A stretch of 64,000 bases of DNA from Derxia gummosa DSM 723 (GTDB lineage Bacteria; Pseudomonadota; Gammaproteobacteria; Burkholderiales; Burkholderiaceae_E). Position numbers and translations under genes: made by a program. Below, piece by piece: positions 8,491 through 16,044 of the stretch (position 1 is its first letter; each line of letters starts with the position of its first letter). The stretch is from the NCBI RefSeq assembly GCF_000482785.1, contig NZ_AXWS01000014.1:310001-374000 (forward strand). The letters run 5' to 3'. The notes beneath the pieces were generated by a model, which saw only the letters and a program-made list of their open reading frames with translations, did no database searches and was not told the DNA's origin.

Positions 8491-9819
8491 ATGAAATCCC
8501 GTGGACAGCTGTTGAACACCTGCTTCGCGCCGCGCCGGCCGTCCCGCATCGCGCTTGCCATCGCGGCCACGGGTTCGCTGTGGTACTCGACCGCCGGCGC
8601 CCAGTTGCTGCCCTTCGACGCGACGCCCGAGCGCACCGGTTTCAGCTTTTCGACCGGCCTTTCCGTTTCCTCCGACAGCAACATCCTGCGCCTGCCCGAC
8701 GGCGTGACGCCGCAGGACCGTTCCCCCACGCTCGGCACCCAGCGCAGCGACGTGACGATCGCGCCCTTCATCGACGGCAAGGCGCGGGTCCAGTTGAGCC
8801 GGCAGGTGTTCATCGCCGACGCCAACGTCCGCTACAACACCTTCCGCACCTACGACCGCTTCGACAGCACGCTGCGCAACGGCAGCCTCAGCTGGCTCTG
8901 GCAGCTCGGCAACGAGTTCGACGGCACCATGAACGCGGCACGCACCGAGACGCAGACCGCGATCGCCAACCAGTCGCAAGCGCTTTCATCGCTGGCGGCG
9001 GGTCTCAACAAGCTTTCGACCAACCGGCTCGAATTCACCGGCAACTACCGCCCGCGCCCCGACCGCCGGCTCACCTTCAATGCGTCGCGCAGCGAGTCGT
9101 CCAACTCGTCGAACTTCCTGCGCACGAGCGACAACCGCATCAGTACCGTCGGTCTCCAGGCCGGCTACCGCAATGGTCGCGACGATGATGTCTATCTGTA
9201 CGGCTCGCTGACCGACGGTTACTACCCGAATCGGGTCATCGACTCCAGCCGGCCGATCGACAACAGCTATCGCCAGCGCGAAGGCGGCGTCGGCTTCATC
9301 TACCGGCCGGGCGGTTTCACCGACGTGCAGGGCCGCATCGGCTGGGCGCGCCGTCATCACGACCAAGTGCCTGAGCGCGATTTCTGGGGCCCGGTCGCCT
9401 CGCTCACGCTCCGCTACCAGCTCAGCGGCAAGTGGCGCGCCGAGTTCAGCGGCGCGCGCACCGCGAGCGGCACCGATGCCTACGACCGCGTGTACACGCT
9501 GGCCTCGTCGCTCGACGGGAAGCTCAGCTACAGCATCACGCCCAAGCTGACGGCGAGCATCGAACAGATGTGGCGGCGCGACGATTACCGCGGCGATCCG
9601 AACAGCATCGCGTCGCAGCTCTCGACGCGCCCGGCGCGCCTCGACAACTCGCTCGAAAGCACGCTGTCCTTCGACTGGCTGCCCTATGACCGCTGGAGCG
9701 TGGGCCTGCAGTTCCAGCGCGTCTCGCGCGATTCGAACCAGACCAATTCCGACGGCACGCCGCTGTACGACTACAAGGCGAACGTCGTGATGCTGACCAC
9801 GCAGTACCGCTTCCGCTGA
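8491..9819 (+). CDS. epsL: EpsL-like outer-membrane beta-barrel protein of exopolysaccharide cluster
   Basis: 442 residues with an N-terminal export signal (hydrophobic stretch about 20-37, ending STAGAQ). After that come alternating, aromatic-ended strands such as FSFSTGLSVSSDSN and ANVRYNTFRTYDRF, finishing in VVMLTTQYRFR, a typical barrel C-terminus. This matches putative exosortase-associated EpsL proteins found with epsE/F/G operons and thought to act in the outer-membrane step of export. It is divergent from the main eps operon across a 275-bp promoter region. The role is inferred from position and family. Confidence 0.72.
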   Translation: MKSRGQLLNTCFAPRRPSRIALAIAATGSLWYSTAGAQLLPFDATPERTGFSFSTGLSVSSDSNILRLPDGVTPQDRSPTLGTQRSDVTIAPFIDGKARVQLSRQVFIADANVRYNTFRTYDRFDSTLRNGSLSWLWQLGNEFDGTMNAARTETQTAIANQSQALSSLAAGLNKLSTNRLEFTGNYRPRPDRRLTFNASRSESSNSSNFLRTSDNRISTVGLQAGYRNGRDDDVYLYGSLTDGYYPNRVIDSSRPIDNSYRQREGGVGFIYRPGGFTDVQGRIGWARRHHDQVPERDFWGPVASLTLRYQLSGKWRAEFSGARTASGTDAYDRVYTLASSLDGKLSYSITPKLTASIEQMWRRDDYRGDPNSIASQLSTRPARLDNSLESTLSFDWLPYDRWSVGLQFQRVSRDSNQTNSDGTPLYDYKANVVMLTTQYRFR

Positions 9820-9824
9820 CCGCT

Positions 9825-9846
9825 CCGGAGTCACCCGCGACTCCGG
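9825..9846 (+). terminator. GC-rich hairpin after epsL
   Basis: CCGGAGTC (9825-9832) and GACTCCGG (9839-9846) form a perfect 8-bp stem with a 6-nt loop, 5 bp after the epsL stop. There is no T-run, so it is only a candidate terminator. Confidence 0.4.
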
Positions 9847-9862
9847 GCCGCCGGATTCGCGC

Positions 9863-9918
9863 GTGCGCTGGCTGCCGCCGGGTCGCGCCTCGCGTCAGCC
9901 CGGCGGCAGCCAGCGCAC
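9863..9918. repeat. perfect 20-bp inverted repeat overlapping the permease gene end
   Basis: The left arm 9863-9882 (starts GTGCGCTGG, ends GCCGGG) is the exact reverse complement of 9899-9918, with a 16-nt loop. The right arm encodes the last residues of the SLC13-type permease (VRWLPPG) and the left arm is an inverted copy in the intergenic space between two converging genes. It could form a strong bidirectional terminator hairpin. Confidence 0.8.
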
Positions 9919-11031
9919 CAGCAGCGCGAGCAGCAGCAGGAAGGGCAGCGACCAGAGGTGGAACAGCAGCATCCGCCCTTCCCTGCCCGCGAGCCGCAGC
10001 GCGATCAGGTTGGCGAGCGAGCCGACCACGCAGCCGAAGCCGCCCACGCTCACCGCCACGGCGAGCGTGTGCCAGTCGTCCGACAGCCGGGCCAGCAGGA
10101 TGGCTGCCGGCACGTTGCTGATGAGCTGTGACAGCCCGATGCCGATCCAGTACAGCCGCGCCGGCTGATCGACGCCCAGCCCCGCGACCGCCGCGCGCAC
10201 CGGCGCCAGTCCGGCCAGCAGGCCCAGGTCGACGAACATCAGCGCGAACACCAGGATCAGCCCCCAGTCCATGCGCGCCAGCAGCCGGGGCCGCCACCAC
10301 GCGAACAGCCCGAGCACCAGCGCGCAGGCCAGCGGCGCCCGATGCAGGTGCATGAGCACCAGGAAGGGCGCATACAGTGCAAGCGCGTGCAGCATCAGCG
10401 GTCGGTCGAGCGCCGGCTGCTCGGCGGGCGGCAGCAGCGTAAGCGCCCGGCCCCTGAAGCCGCACACCGCGAACGCCACCAGCAGGCCGCACGCAAGCGC
10501 CACCACCGGCAGCATCGCGAGCATGAAATCGCCGAAACCGACGCCGCTGCGATGCCAGAGGAACAGGTTCTGCGGATTGCCGATCGGCGTGAGCGCCGAA
10601 CCTGCATTGACCGCGAGCGCCTCGAACACCACCAGCCGCGCGACCGGCAGTTGCGCCAGCCGCCCGAGCGACAGCGTGAACGGCAGCAGCACGAACAGCG
10701 CGACATCGTTGGTGAGCACCATCGACAGCAGCGCCGCCGCGATCACCAGCCCCACAGCCAGCGAACGCTCGCCGGGCACGCGCCGCACCAGCCGCATCCC
10801 TGCCAGATGCAACGCATGACTCTGCTCGACCGCCTTGGTCAGCACCAGCAGGCCGGCGAGCGCGGCCAGCGTGTCGAAGTCGATCAGCGCGGGCCAGCGC
10901 GCGAGCGGCAGTGTCGTGGCCCAGGCCAGCGGCGGCAGCGCGAGCAGCAGGACCAGCAGTACGCGATCGCCCAGCAGCGCGCGCAGCCAGCGCACGAACG
11001 GTCGTGCGGGTTGAAGCGGCGGCGCTGTCAC
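9895..11031 (-). CDS. SLC13/ArsB-superfamily permease
   Basis: 378 residues from GTG at 11031, chosen because GTGA overlaps the rep stop (11028-11031) and longer forms would add an arginine/alanine-rich non-membrane tail. About ten membrane helices are visible. Two conserved halves carry NDVALFVLLPF with ALTPIGNPQNLFLW, and SNVPAAILLARLSDDW near the end. The GNPQN and SNVPA hairpins are hallmarks of the ion-transporter (IT) superfamily (SLC13, ArsB, CitM). Substrate unknown; probably an inorganic or organic anion. Likely translationally coupled to rep. Confidence 0.78.
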   Translation of the reverse strand: MTAPPLQPARPFVRWLRALLGDRVLLVLLLALPPLAWATTLPLARWPALIDFDTLAALAGLLVLTKAVEQSHALHLAGMRLVRRVPGERSLAVGLVIAAALLSMVLTNDVALFVLLPFTLSLGRLAQLPVARLVVFEALAVNAGSALTPIGNPQNLFLWHRSGVGFGDFMLAMLPVVALACGLLVAFAVCGFRGRALTLLPPAEQPALDRPLMLHALALYAPFLVLMHLHRAPLACALVLGLFAWWRPRLLARMDWGLILVFALMFVDLGLLAGLAPVRAAVAGLGVDQPARLYWIGIGLSQLISNVPAAILLARLSDDWHTLAVAVSVGGFGCVVGSLANLIALRLAGREGRMLLFHLWSLPFLLLLALLVRWLPPG

Positions 11032-13070
11032 TTGCCGAGCATCGCCTTGAGATTCGCAAACATGGCTCGCGAATCCGGCTTTTCCTCGGGCTTGCGCTGC
11101 TGCTGCGGCGCGTCCAGCCCCATCTCGTTGATGAAGCGGCTCGGCTCGCAGTTGATGGCCTGGCTCTGCTTGCCGCGACCGCGCTTGCGGCGCCGGCACA
11201 GGCTCACATGCAGCGAACGCTGGGCGCGCGTGATGCCCACGTACATGAGGCGGCGCTCTTCCTCGATGCGCGCGACGCCCTCGGCCTCGTCCTCGCCCGC
11301 ATCATCGGGGCGGGTGTGCGGCAGCAGCCCTTCCTCCACGCCGACCAGGAAGACGTGCGGGTACTCCAGCCCCTTCGACGCATGCAGCGTCGAGAGCCGG
11401 ACCGCGTCGGCCTCGGAATCCTTGTTGTCCATCATCGAGATGAGCGCGACCGTCTGCGCCACCTCGATGAGGGTGCGCGGCTTGTGGAACTCGTCTTCCG
11501 CCGCGCGCTTCTTTATCCACTCGACGAATTCCAGCACGTTGCTCCACTTGTTCTGCGCGGCGCGCTGGTCGTGCTGGTCGTAGAGCCAGGCTTCGTACTC
11601 GATGGCCTTGAGCAACTCCAGCACCAGCGCGCCGACGGCTTCCTCGCCGGTCTCGCGCTCGGCGCGGTAGGTCACGCGGTTGATGAATTCGCCGAAGTCG
11701 CGGATGTCGTCGAGCTTGCGGCCGAGCCGGTCGTGGGCGCCGGGCAGGAAGGCGGCCTCGAACATCGACACCTTGCGTTCGCCCGCATAGGCGCCGAGCG
11801 CTTCGAGCGTGGTCGGGCCGATTCCGCGCTTGGGCGTGGTGATGGCGCGGATGAAGGCCGGGTCGTCATCGCCGTTGGCCATGAGGCGCAGGTAGGACGT
11901 GAGGTCCTTGATTTCGGCGCGCTCGAAGAAGCTCTGGCCGCCCGAGAGCACGTACGGAATCTTCTCGTTGCGCAGCGCCTGCTCGATCACGCGCGCCTGG
12001 TGGTTGGAGCGGTAGAGCACGGCGTAGTCGCGGAAGGTCGCGCGGCGCTCGAACTTGTGGCCGATGAGGCGCAGCGCGATCTCCTTGGCCTCGTCCTCGT
12101 CGGTCTCGTACACCTTGAGGCTGATCGGGTCGCCGAGACCGTGATCGCTCCAGAGCTTCTTCTCGTACACCTTGGGGTTGTGCGAGATGACCGAGTTGGC
12201 CGCCGCGAGGATGCGCTGGCTGGAGCGGTAGTTCTGTTCCAGCTTGATGACCTTGAGCTGGGGCCAGTCCTTTTCGAGCTGGGTGATGTTCTCGATCGAG
12301 GCGCCGCGCCAGGCGTAGATGGACTGGTCGTCGTCACCCACGGCCGTGAAGGCACCCGCCGAGCCGGGCCGACGCGCAAGCAACTTCATCAGCGCGTACT
12401 GGCAGGCGTTGGTGTCCTGATACTCATCCACCAGCAGGTAGCGCAGCCGGCCCTGCCAGTGCACGAGCCGGTCGTGGTGCTCGGTGAAGAGGCGCACCGG
12501 CAGGCGGATGAGGTCGTCGAAATCGACGGCCTGGTAGGCGCGCAGCGTGGCGTCGTAGGAGCGGAAGGCACGCGCCGCGATGATTTCTTCCTCGCTGCGG
12601 GCGGCGTCGTTGGCGGCGTCAGGATCGACGAGGCCGTTCTTCCACAGCGAGATCTGGTTCTGCACCGCCTTGATCTGCTTCTTGTCGGTGGTGGCGAGGG
12701 CTTCCTGGAGGATGCCGTAGGCGTCGCTCGAATCAAGGATCGAGAAGCTCGGCTTGAGGCCGATGTGCTCGCCCTCGGCGCGCAGCAGCCGCACGCCCAG
12801 CGAGTGGAAGGTGCTCACCACCAGGCCGCGCGCCGACTTGCCTTCGGTCTTGAGCAGACCATCGGCCCGCTCCTTCATCTCGCTTGCGGCTTTGTTGGTG
12901 AAGGTGAGCGCGGCGATCTGGCGGGCTTCATAGCCGCTGCCGATCAGGTGGGCGATCTTGGCGGTGATGACGCGCGTCTTGCCCGAGCCCGCGCCCGCGA
13001 GCACGAGGCAGGGGCGGTCGATGGTATTGACGGCGTCTTGCTGGGGAGCGTTGAGCGGGAAGGAGGACAT
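11028..13070 (-). CDS. rep: ATP-dependent DNA helicase Rep (UvrD/Rep, superfamily 1)
   Basis: 680 residues from ATG at 13070; a GTG at 13091 would add seven. SF1A motifs are in order: GAGSGKTR (Walker A, near residue 26), FTNKAASEMKER (Ia), LLVDEYQDTN (II), AVGDDDQSIYAWRGA (III), LEQNYRSS (IV), LSTLHASKGLEYPHVFL (V) and YVGITRAQRSL (VI). Closer to E. coli Rep than to UvrD from the LNAPQQDAV start and overall length (Rep is 673). Rep moves 3' to 5' on single strands, helps forks through protein blocks and works with PriC/PriA restart pathways; priA lies about 5 kb away on the same strand. Confidence 0.92.
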   Translation of the reverse strand: MSSFPLNAPQQDAVNTIDRPCLVLAGAGSGKTRVITAKIAHLIGSGYEARQIAALTFTNKAASEMKERADGLLKTEGKSARGLVVSTFHSLGVRLLRAEGEHIGLKPSFSILDSSDAYGILQEALATTDKKQIKAVQNQISLWKNGLVDPDAANDAARSEEEIIAARAFRSYDATLRAYQAVDFDDLIRLPVRLFTEHHDRLVHWQGRLRYLLVDEYQDTNACQYALMKLLARRPGSAGAFTAVGDDDQSIYAWRGASIENITQLEKDWPQLKVIKLEQNYRSSQRILAAANSVISHNPKVYEKKLWSDHGLGDPISLKVYETDEDEAKEIALRLIGHKFERRATFRDYAVLYRSNHQARVIEQALRNEKIPYVLSGGQSFFERAEIKDLTSYLRLMANGDDDPAFIRAITTPKRGIGPTTLEALGAYAGERKVSMFEAAFLPGAHDRLGRKLDDIRDFGEFINRVTYRAERETGEEAVGALVLELLKAIEYEAWLYDQHDQRAAQNKWSNVLEFVEWIKKRAAEDEFHKPRTLIEVAQTVALISMMDNKDSEADAVRLSTLHASKGLEYPHVFLVGVEEGLLPHTRPDDAGEDEAEGVARIEEERRLMYVGITRAQRSLHVSLCRRRKRGRGKQSQAINCEPSRFINEMGLDAPQQQRKPEEKPDSRAMFANLKAMLGK

Positions 13071-13162
13071 GGCGGCGCGCTTCTTGGACACCTGCGGCGG
13101 ATTCGCCCCGGCGGGGCGGCGACAGGCCGGGCGAGTCTAGCAAGGCGACCCGGGCGCGCCGC

Positions 13163-14233
13163 TCAGTGCCAGATGCCCCGGTCGCGCAGTTCGCGCTCGA
13201 TCTCGCGGGCGACGATGCGATGGCCTTCGGCATTCCAGTGCACGTCGCGCGGCCAATAGTCGAAGCGGCGTGGCGCGCTGGCGTATTCGGCGCGGAACAC
13301 AGGCTCTAGATCGACCACGCCGAAGCCGGCCGCGCGCGCCGCCGCCGCGAACTCGGGCAGACAGGCGGTATCCGCCGCCGGCGACGGCTTGCCCGTCGGA
13401 TAGAGCAGCGAACGCTGACCGTCGAACACCAGCACCACGCGCTCGGGCGGGAGGCCGGCCGCGCCGGGAAAGGTCTCGAGGAAATGCTCGTAGATCGGCC
13501 GGCATTCGGCCGAGGTCATCGGCGCATAGGCGCCCGTGACCGGCGCATCCGCGCCATCGCCCGGTCGGCCACCCTTGAAGACTGGCGTCTGGCCGAACTT
13601 GAGATTGCCGCGGAAGTAATTGAGCAGCGAGGAATGCATCGCCACCTGCTTGGTCACCGAGCGCCGCGAATCGGGCGGCAGGTATTGCGGCGGCAGCCAG
13701 TCATCGCCCTCGCGCCGGTAGTTGTAGAAACCGGTGACGGGCAGCATCGATTCGTAGATGTCGTTGCGCGAGATGAGCACCACCGCGCCCTGCGGCGAAT
13801 AGCGGCGTTTCGCCTCGGCGGCCTGACCGGTGTAGGTGGGCAATTGGGCACCGCTGCTGCCGAGGTTGTAGATCTGGGTATTGTCGGCACGGCGAGCATT
13901 CAGCAGACCGTCGATGGTCTGGCTGTCCGGAATCATCATCGCCTGAATATAGCTGTCGCCGAGCAGGGCGATCATCGGCGCGCCGTCGGTGTATTCGAGC
14001 GTCGAATGGAAGCCGAGCTTGTTGATGGTCGGCCGGTTGGCCTCGCTCATGTCCCAGTCAGTCGAATAGGTGGTGGTATTCGGCTCCAGGCGCGGACCGC
14101 GCCATTCATTCGAAGCCAGCGCGCCCCAGGCGGCGCGATTGACCGGCATGGCCGACAGCACAATTTCGCCGCACAGCAGCGCGGCGGCAATGCCGACGCC
14201 GATCGCGATCGCATTCTTGATCAGGGAAGGCAT
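13163..14233 (-). CDS. SGNH-fold hydrolase/O-acetyltransferase-like protein (AlgJ/AlgX-type partner)
   Basis: 356 residues. An N-terminal membrane anchor (IAIGVGIAAALLCGEIVLSA, about 9-28) precedes an SGNH-type domain with the nucleophile motif LLGDSYIQA (about 90-98) and the C-terminal catalytic pair DVHWNAEGH (about 330-338). Periplasmic SGNH proteins next to MBOAT genes move acetyl groups onto polysaccharides. It begins 3 bp after the MBOAT gene ends, so the pair is an operon. The likely target is the exopolysaccharide made by genes at 0-10 kb, but this is inference. Confidence 0.78.
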   Translation of the reverse strand: MPSLIKNAIAIGVGIAAALLCGEIVLSAMPVNRAAWGALASNEWRGPRLEPNTTTYSTDWDMSEANRPTINKLGFHSTLEYTDGAPMIALLGDSYIQAMMIPDSQTIDGLLNARRADNTQIYNLGSSGAQLPTYTGQAAEAKRRYSPQGAVVLISRNDIYESMLPVTGFYNYRREGDDWLPPQYLPPDSRRSVTKQVAMHSSLLNYFRGNLKFGQTPVFKGGRPGDGADAPVTGAYAPMTSAECRPIYEHFLETFPGAAGLPPERVVLVFDGQRSLLYPTGKPSPAADTACLPEFAAAARAAGFGVVDLEPVFRAEYASAPRRFDYWPRDVHWNAEGHRIVAREIERELRDRGIWH

Positions 14234-14236
14234 GGC

Positions 14237-15754
14237 TCAGAAATTGAAGTAGATGAATTCCGAAACGCCGCGCGCGCTGGTGAGGAGCACGGCAAACACG
14301 CAGATGGGCACCGAAGCGCCCACCAGCGCCGCGGCGCGCCAGGACATCGCATCGCGCACGCCGGCAAAACGCTCGCTCACGTATTTCGAGATGGTGATGC
14401 TGTTGGGCAGGGCCACGGCGATGAAGCCGAGCAGCAGCGTGATGCCGATCTGGCGCAGGCCACCCACCGCAGGCGCGTCGACGCAGGCCTGGAGGTAGTC
14501 GCAGCGACCGTAGTCAGCCAGGCTGCCGAGGCCGTTGGCGCCGGCCATGCCCCTCACGATGCCGAGTGCGATCTCGACGCTGGTGGCGCGGAAGAACACC
14601 CAGGCGACGATCACCGCCGCCATCGTTACGAGCCAGGCCAGCACCGCGTAACCGCGCGTCGCGAACAGCGGCGCCAGCGGCTTGAGCACGCCGTCCTTGG
14701 CGGCCTTCCAGGCGTGGTTGACCATCAGGTAGGCGCCGTGCAGCGCGCCCCAGACCACGAAGGTCCAGGCAGCGCCGTGCCACAGGCCGCCCAGCACCAT
14801 CGTGAGCACAAGATTGAAATAGCGCCGTGCCTTGCCGCGCCTGTTGCCGCCAAGAGCGATGTAGAGGTAGTCGCGCAGAAAGCTAGACAGCGAGATATGC
14901 CAGCGCCGCCAGAATTCGACGATATTCACCGACTTGTACGGCGAATTGAAATTGAACGGCAGCCGGACGCCGAACAGCAGCGAAATGCCAACCGCCATGT
15001 CGGAATAGCCCGAGAAATCGAAATAGAGCTGGAGCGAATAGGCAATGGCCCCCATCCACGACACGATGGCATTGGGCGCGGCATATTCGTGATCGAACAG
15101 CAGCGCCGCATAGGGCTGGATGCCGTCGGACAGCACCACTTTCTTGAGCAGGCCCATCGCCACCAGCGCGGCACCAGCGGCAATCACCTCGCCGCGTACC
15201 CTGTAGGTTTCGGGCGTGGCGAATTGCGGCATCATTTCACCGTGATGCAGGATCGGGCCGGCAATCAGATGCGGGAAATAGGTAACGAACAGCAGGTATT
15301 CAAGGAAATGGCAATTCTTCACCTTGCCAGCGGCGGCATCGACCAGGAACGCAATCTGGGTAAAGGTGAAGAATGAAATACCGATCGGCAGAAAGATGTG
15401 CGGCACCGGAATGCCGAGGCCGAAGACATCATTGACCGATTGCGCGAAGAAGCCGGCGTACTTGAATACCGACAGCAACGCCAGATCGCCGATCACGCCG
15501 AGTGCGACCCAGCCGCGCGCCGAATTGCCGGCCTGTGTCGCCGCTAGGATGCGCAGGCCGCAGAAGTAATTGAACAGGATCGAGCCGAGCAGCAGGATCA
15601 ATGCGCTCGGCATCCAGTAGGCATAGAAGGCGAGCGAGGCTCCGACCAGCAGACTGTTGACCATCCAGGTACGCTTGAATCGCGCGAGGAATCGGAACAG
15701 CAGATAAACCGCCGGGAAGAACACAAAGGCAAATTCAGGCGAATTGAATAGCAT
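14237..15754 (-). CDS. MBOAT family O-acyltransferase (AlgI-like)
   Basis: 505 residues from ATG at 15754 (MLFNSPEFAFVFFPAVYLLF), the usual start of AlgI-like proteins. Many membrane helices are present. Conserved MBOAT features include LQLYFDFSGYSDMAVG, the WRRWHISLSSFLRDY stretch and the active-site histidine region GGLWHGAAWTFVVWG. The protein should bring acetyl groups across the inner membrane for the SGNH partner encoded just downstream. The 5' part uses more AT-ending codons than neighbouring rep and priA, which may point to separate ancestry. Confidence 0.9.
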   Translation of the reverse strand: MLFNSPEFAFVFFPAVYLLFRFLARFKRTWMVNSLLVGASLAFYAYWMPSALILLLGSILFNYFCGLRILAATQAGNSARGWVALGVIGDLALLSVFKYAGFFAQSVNDVFGLGIPVPHIFLPIGISFFTFTQIAFLVDAAAGKVKNCHFLEYLLFVTYFPHLIAGPILHHGEMMPQFATPETYRVRGEVIAAGAALVAMGLLKKVVLSDGIQPYAALLFDHEYAAPNAIVSWMGAIAYSLQLYFDFSGYSDMAVGISLLFGVRLPFNFNSPYKSVNIVEFWRRWHISLSSFLRDYLYIALGGNRRGKARRYFNLVLTMVLGGLWHGAAWTFVVWGALHGAYLMVNHAWKAAKDGVLKPLAPLFATRGYAVLAWLVTMAAVIVAWVFFRATSVEIALGIVRGMAGANGLGSLADYGRCDYLQACVDAPAVGGLRQIGITLLLGFIAVALPNSITISKYVSERFAGVRDAMSWRAAALVGASVPICVFAVLLTSARGVSEFIYFNF

Positions 15755-15989
15755 TCGAATTGCGTGGTGAAAGCACACATACGAACGGCCAAATCCGAGG
15801 ACCGGCGTTCGCCCCAATTGCGAAAATTCTTGCACAGGGATTTGCGACGACTCCTGTCACGGCATGAGCGGGCGGACAGCCGGCAGGCAGGAGGCGACAT
15901 GCCGCCGGTCGGGCAAATCGCGCCGCAGCATGGGCAAGCGGCTCGACGACCGGCCAGCGCGCGAGCGAAGCCGGCGCCGACCTGACACG

Positions 15990-16024
15990 GTCGGCGGTCG
16001 GCGGTCGGCGGTCGGCGGTCGGCG
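15990..16024. repeat. heptamer tandem repeat (GTCGGCG x5)
   Basis: Five perfect head-to-tail copies of GTCGGCG lie 20 bp beyond the priA stop, in the 290-bp space before the MBOAT gene start. The copy number could vary by slippage. No function is visible. Confidence 0.9.
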
Positions 16025-16044
16025 GATCGTTTGTGGAATCGCGC

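Noticed and set aside
10911-13259. A long plus-strand frame opposite rep
   Set aside because: It is the antisense mirror of a complete Rep helicase with all motifs and has a biased composition.
15990-16024. Possible CRISPR-like array
   Set aside because: The units are seven bases long with no spacers; it is a simple tandem repeat.
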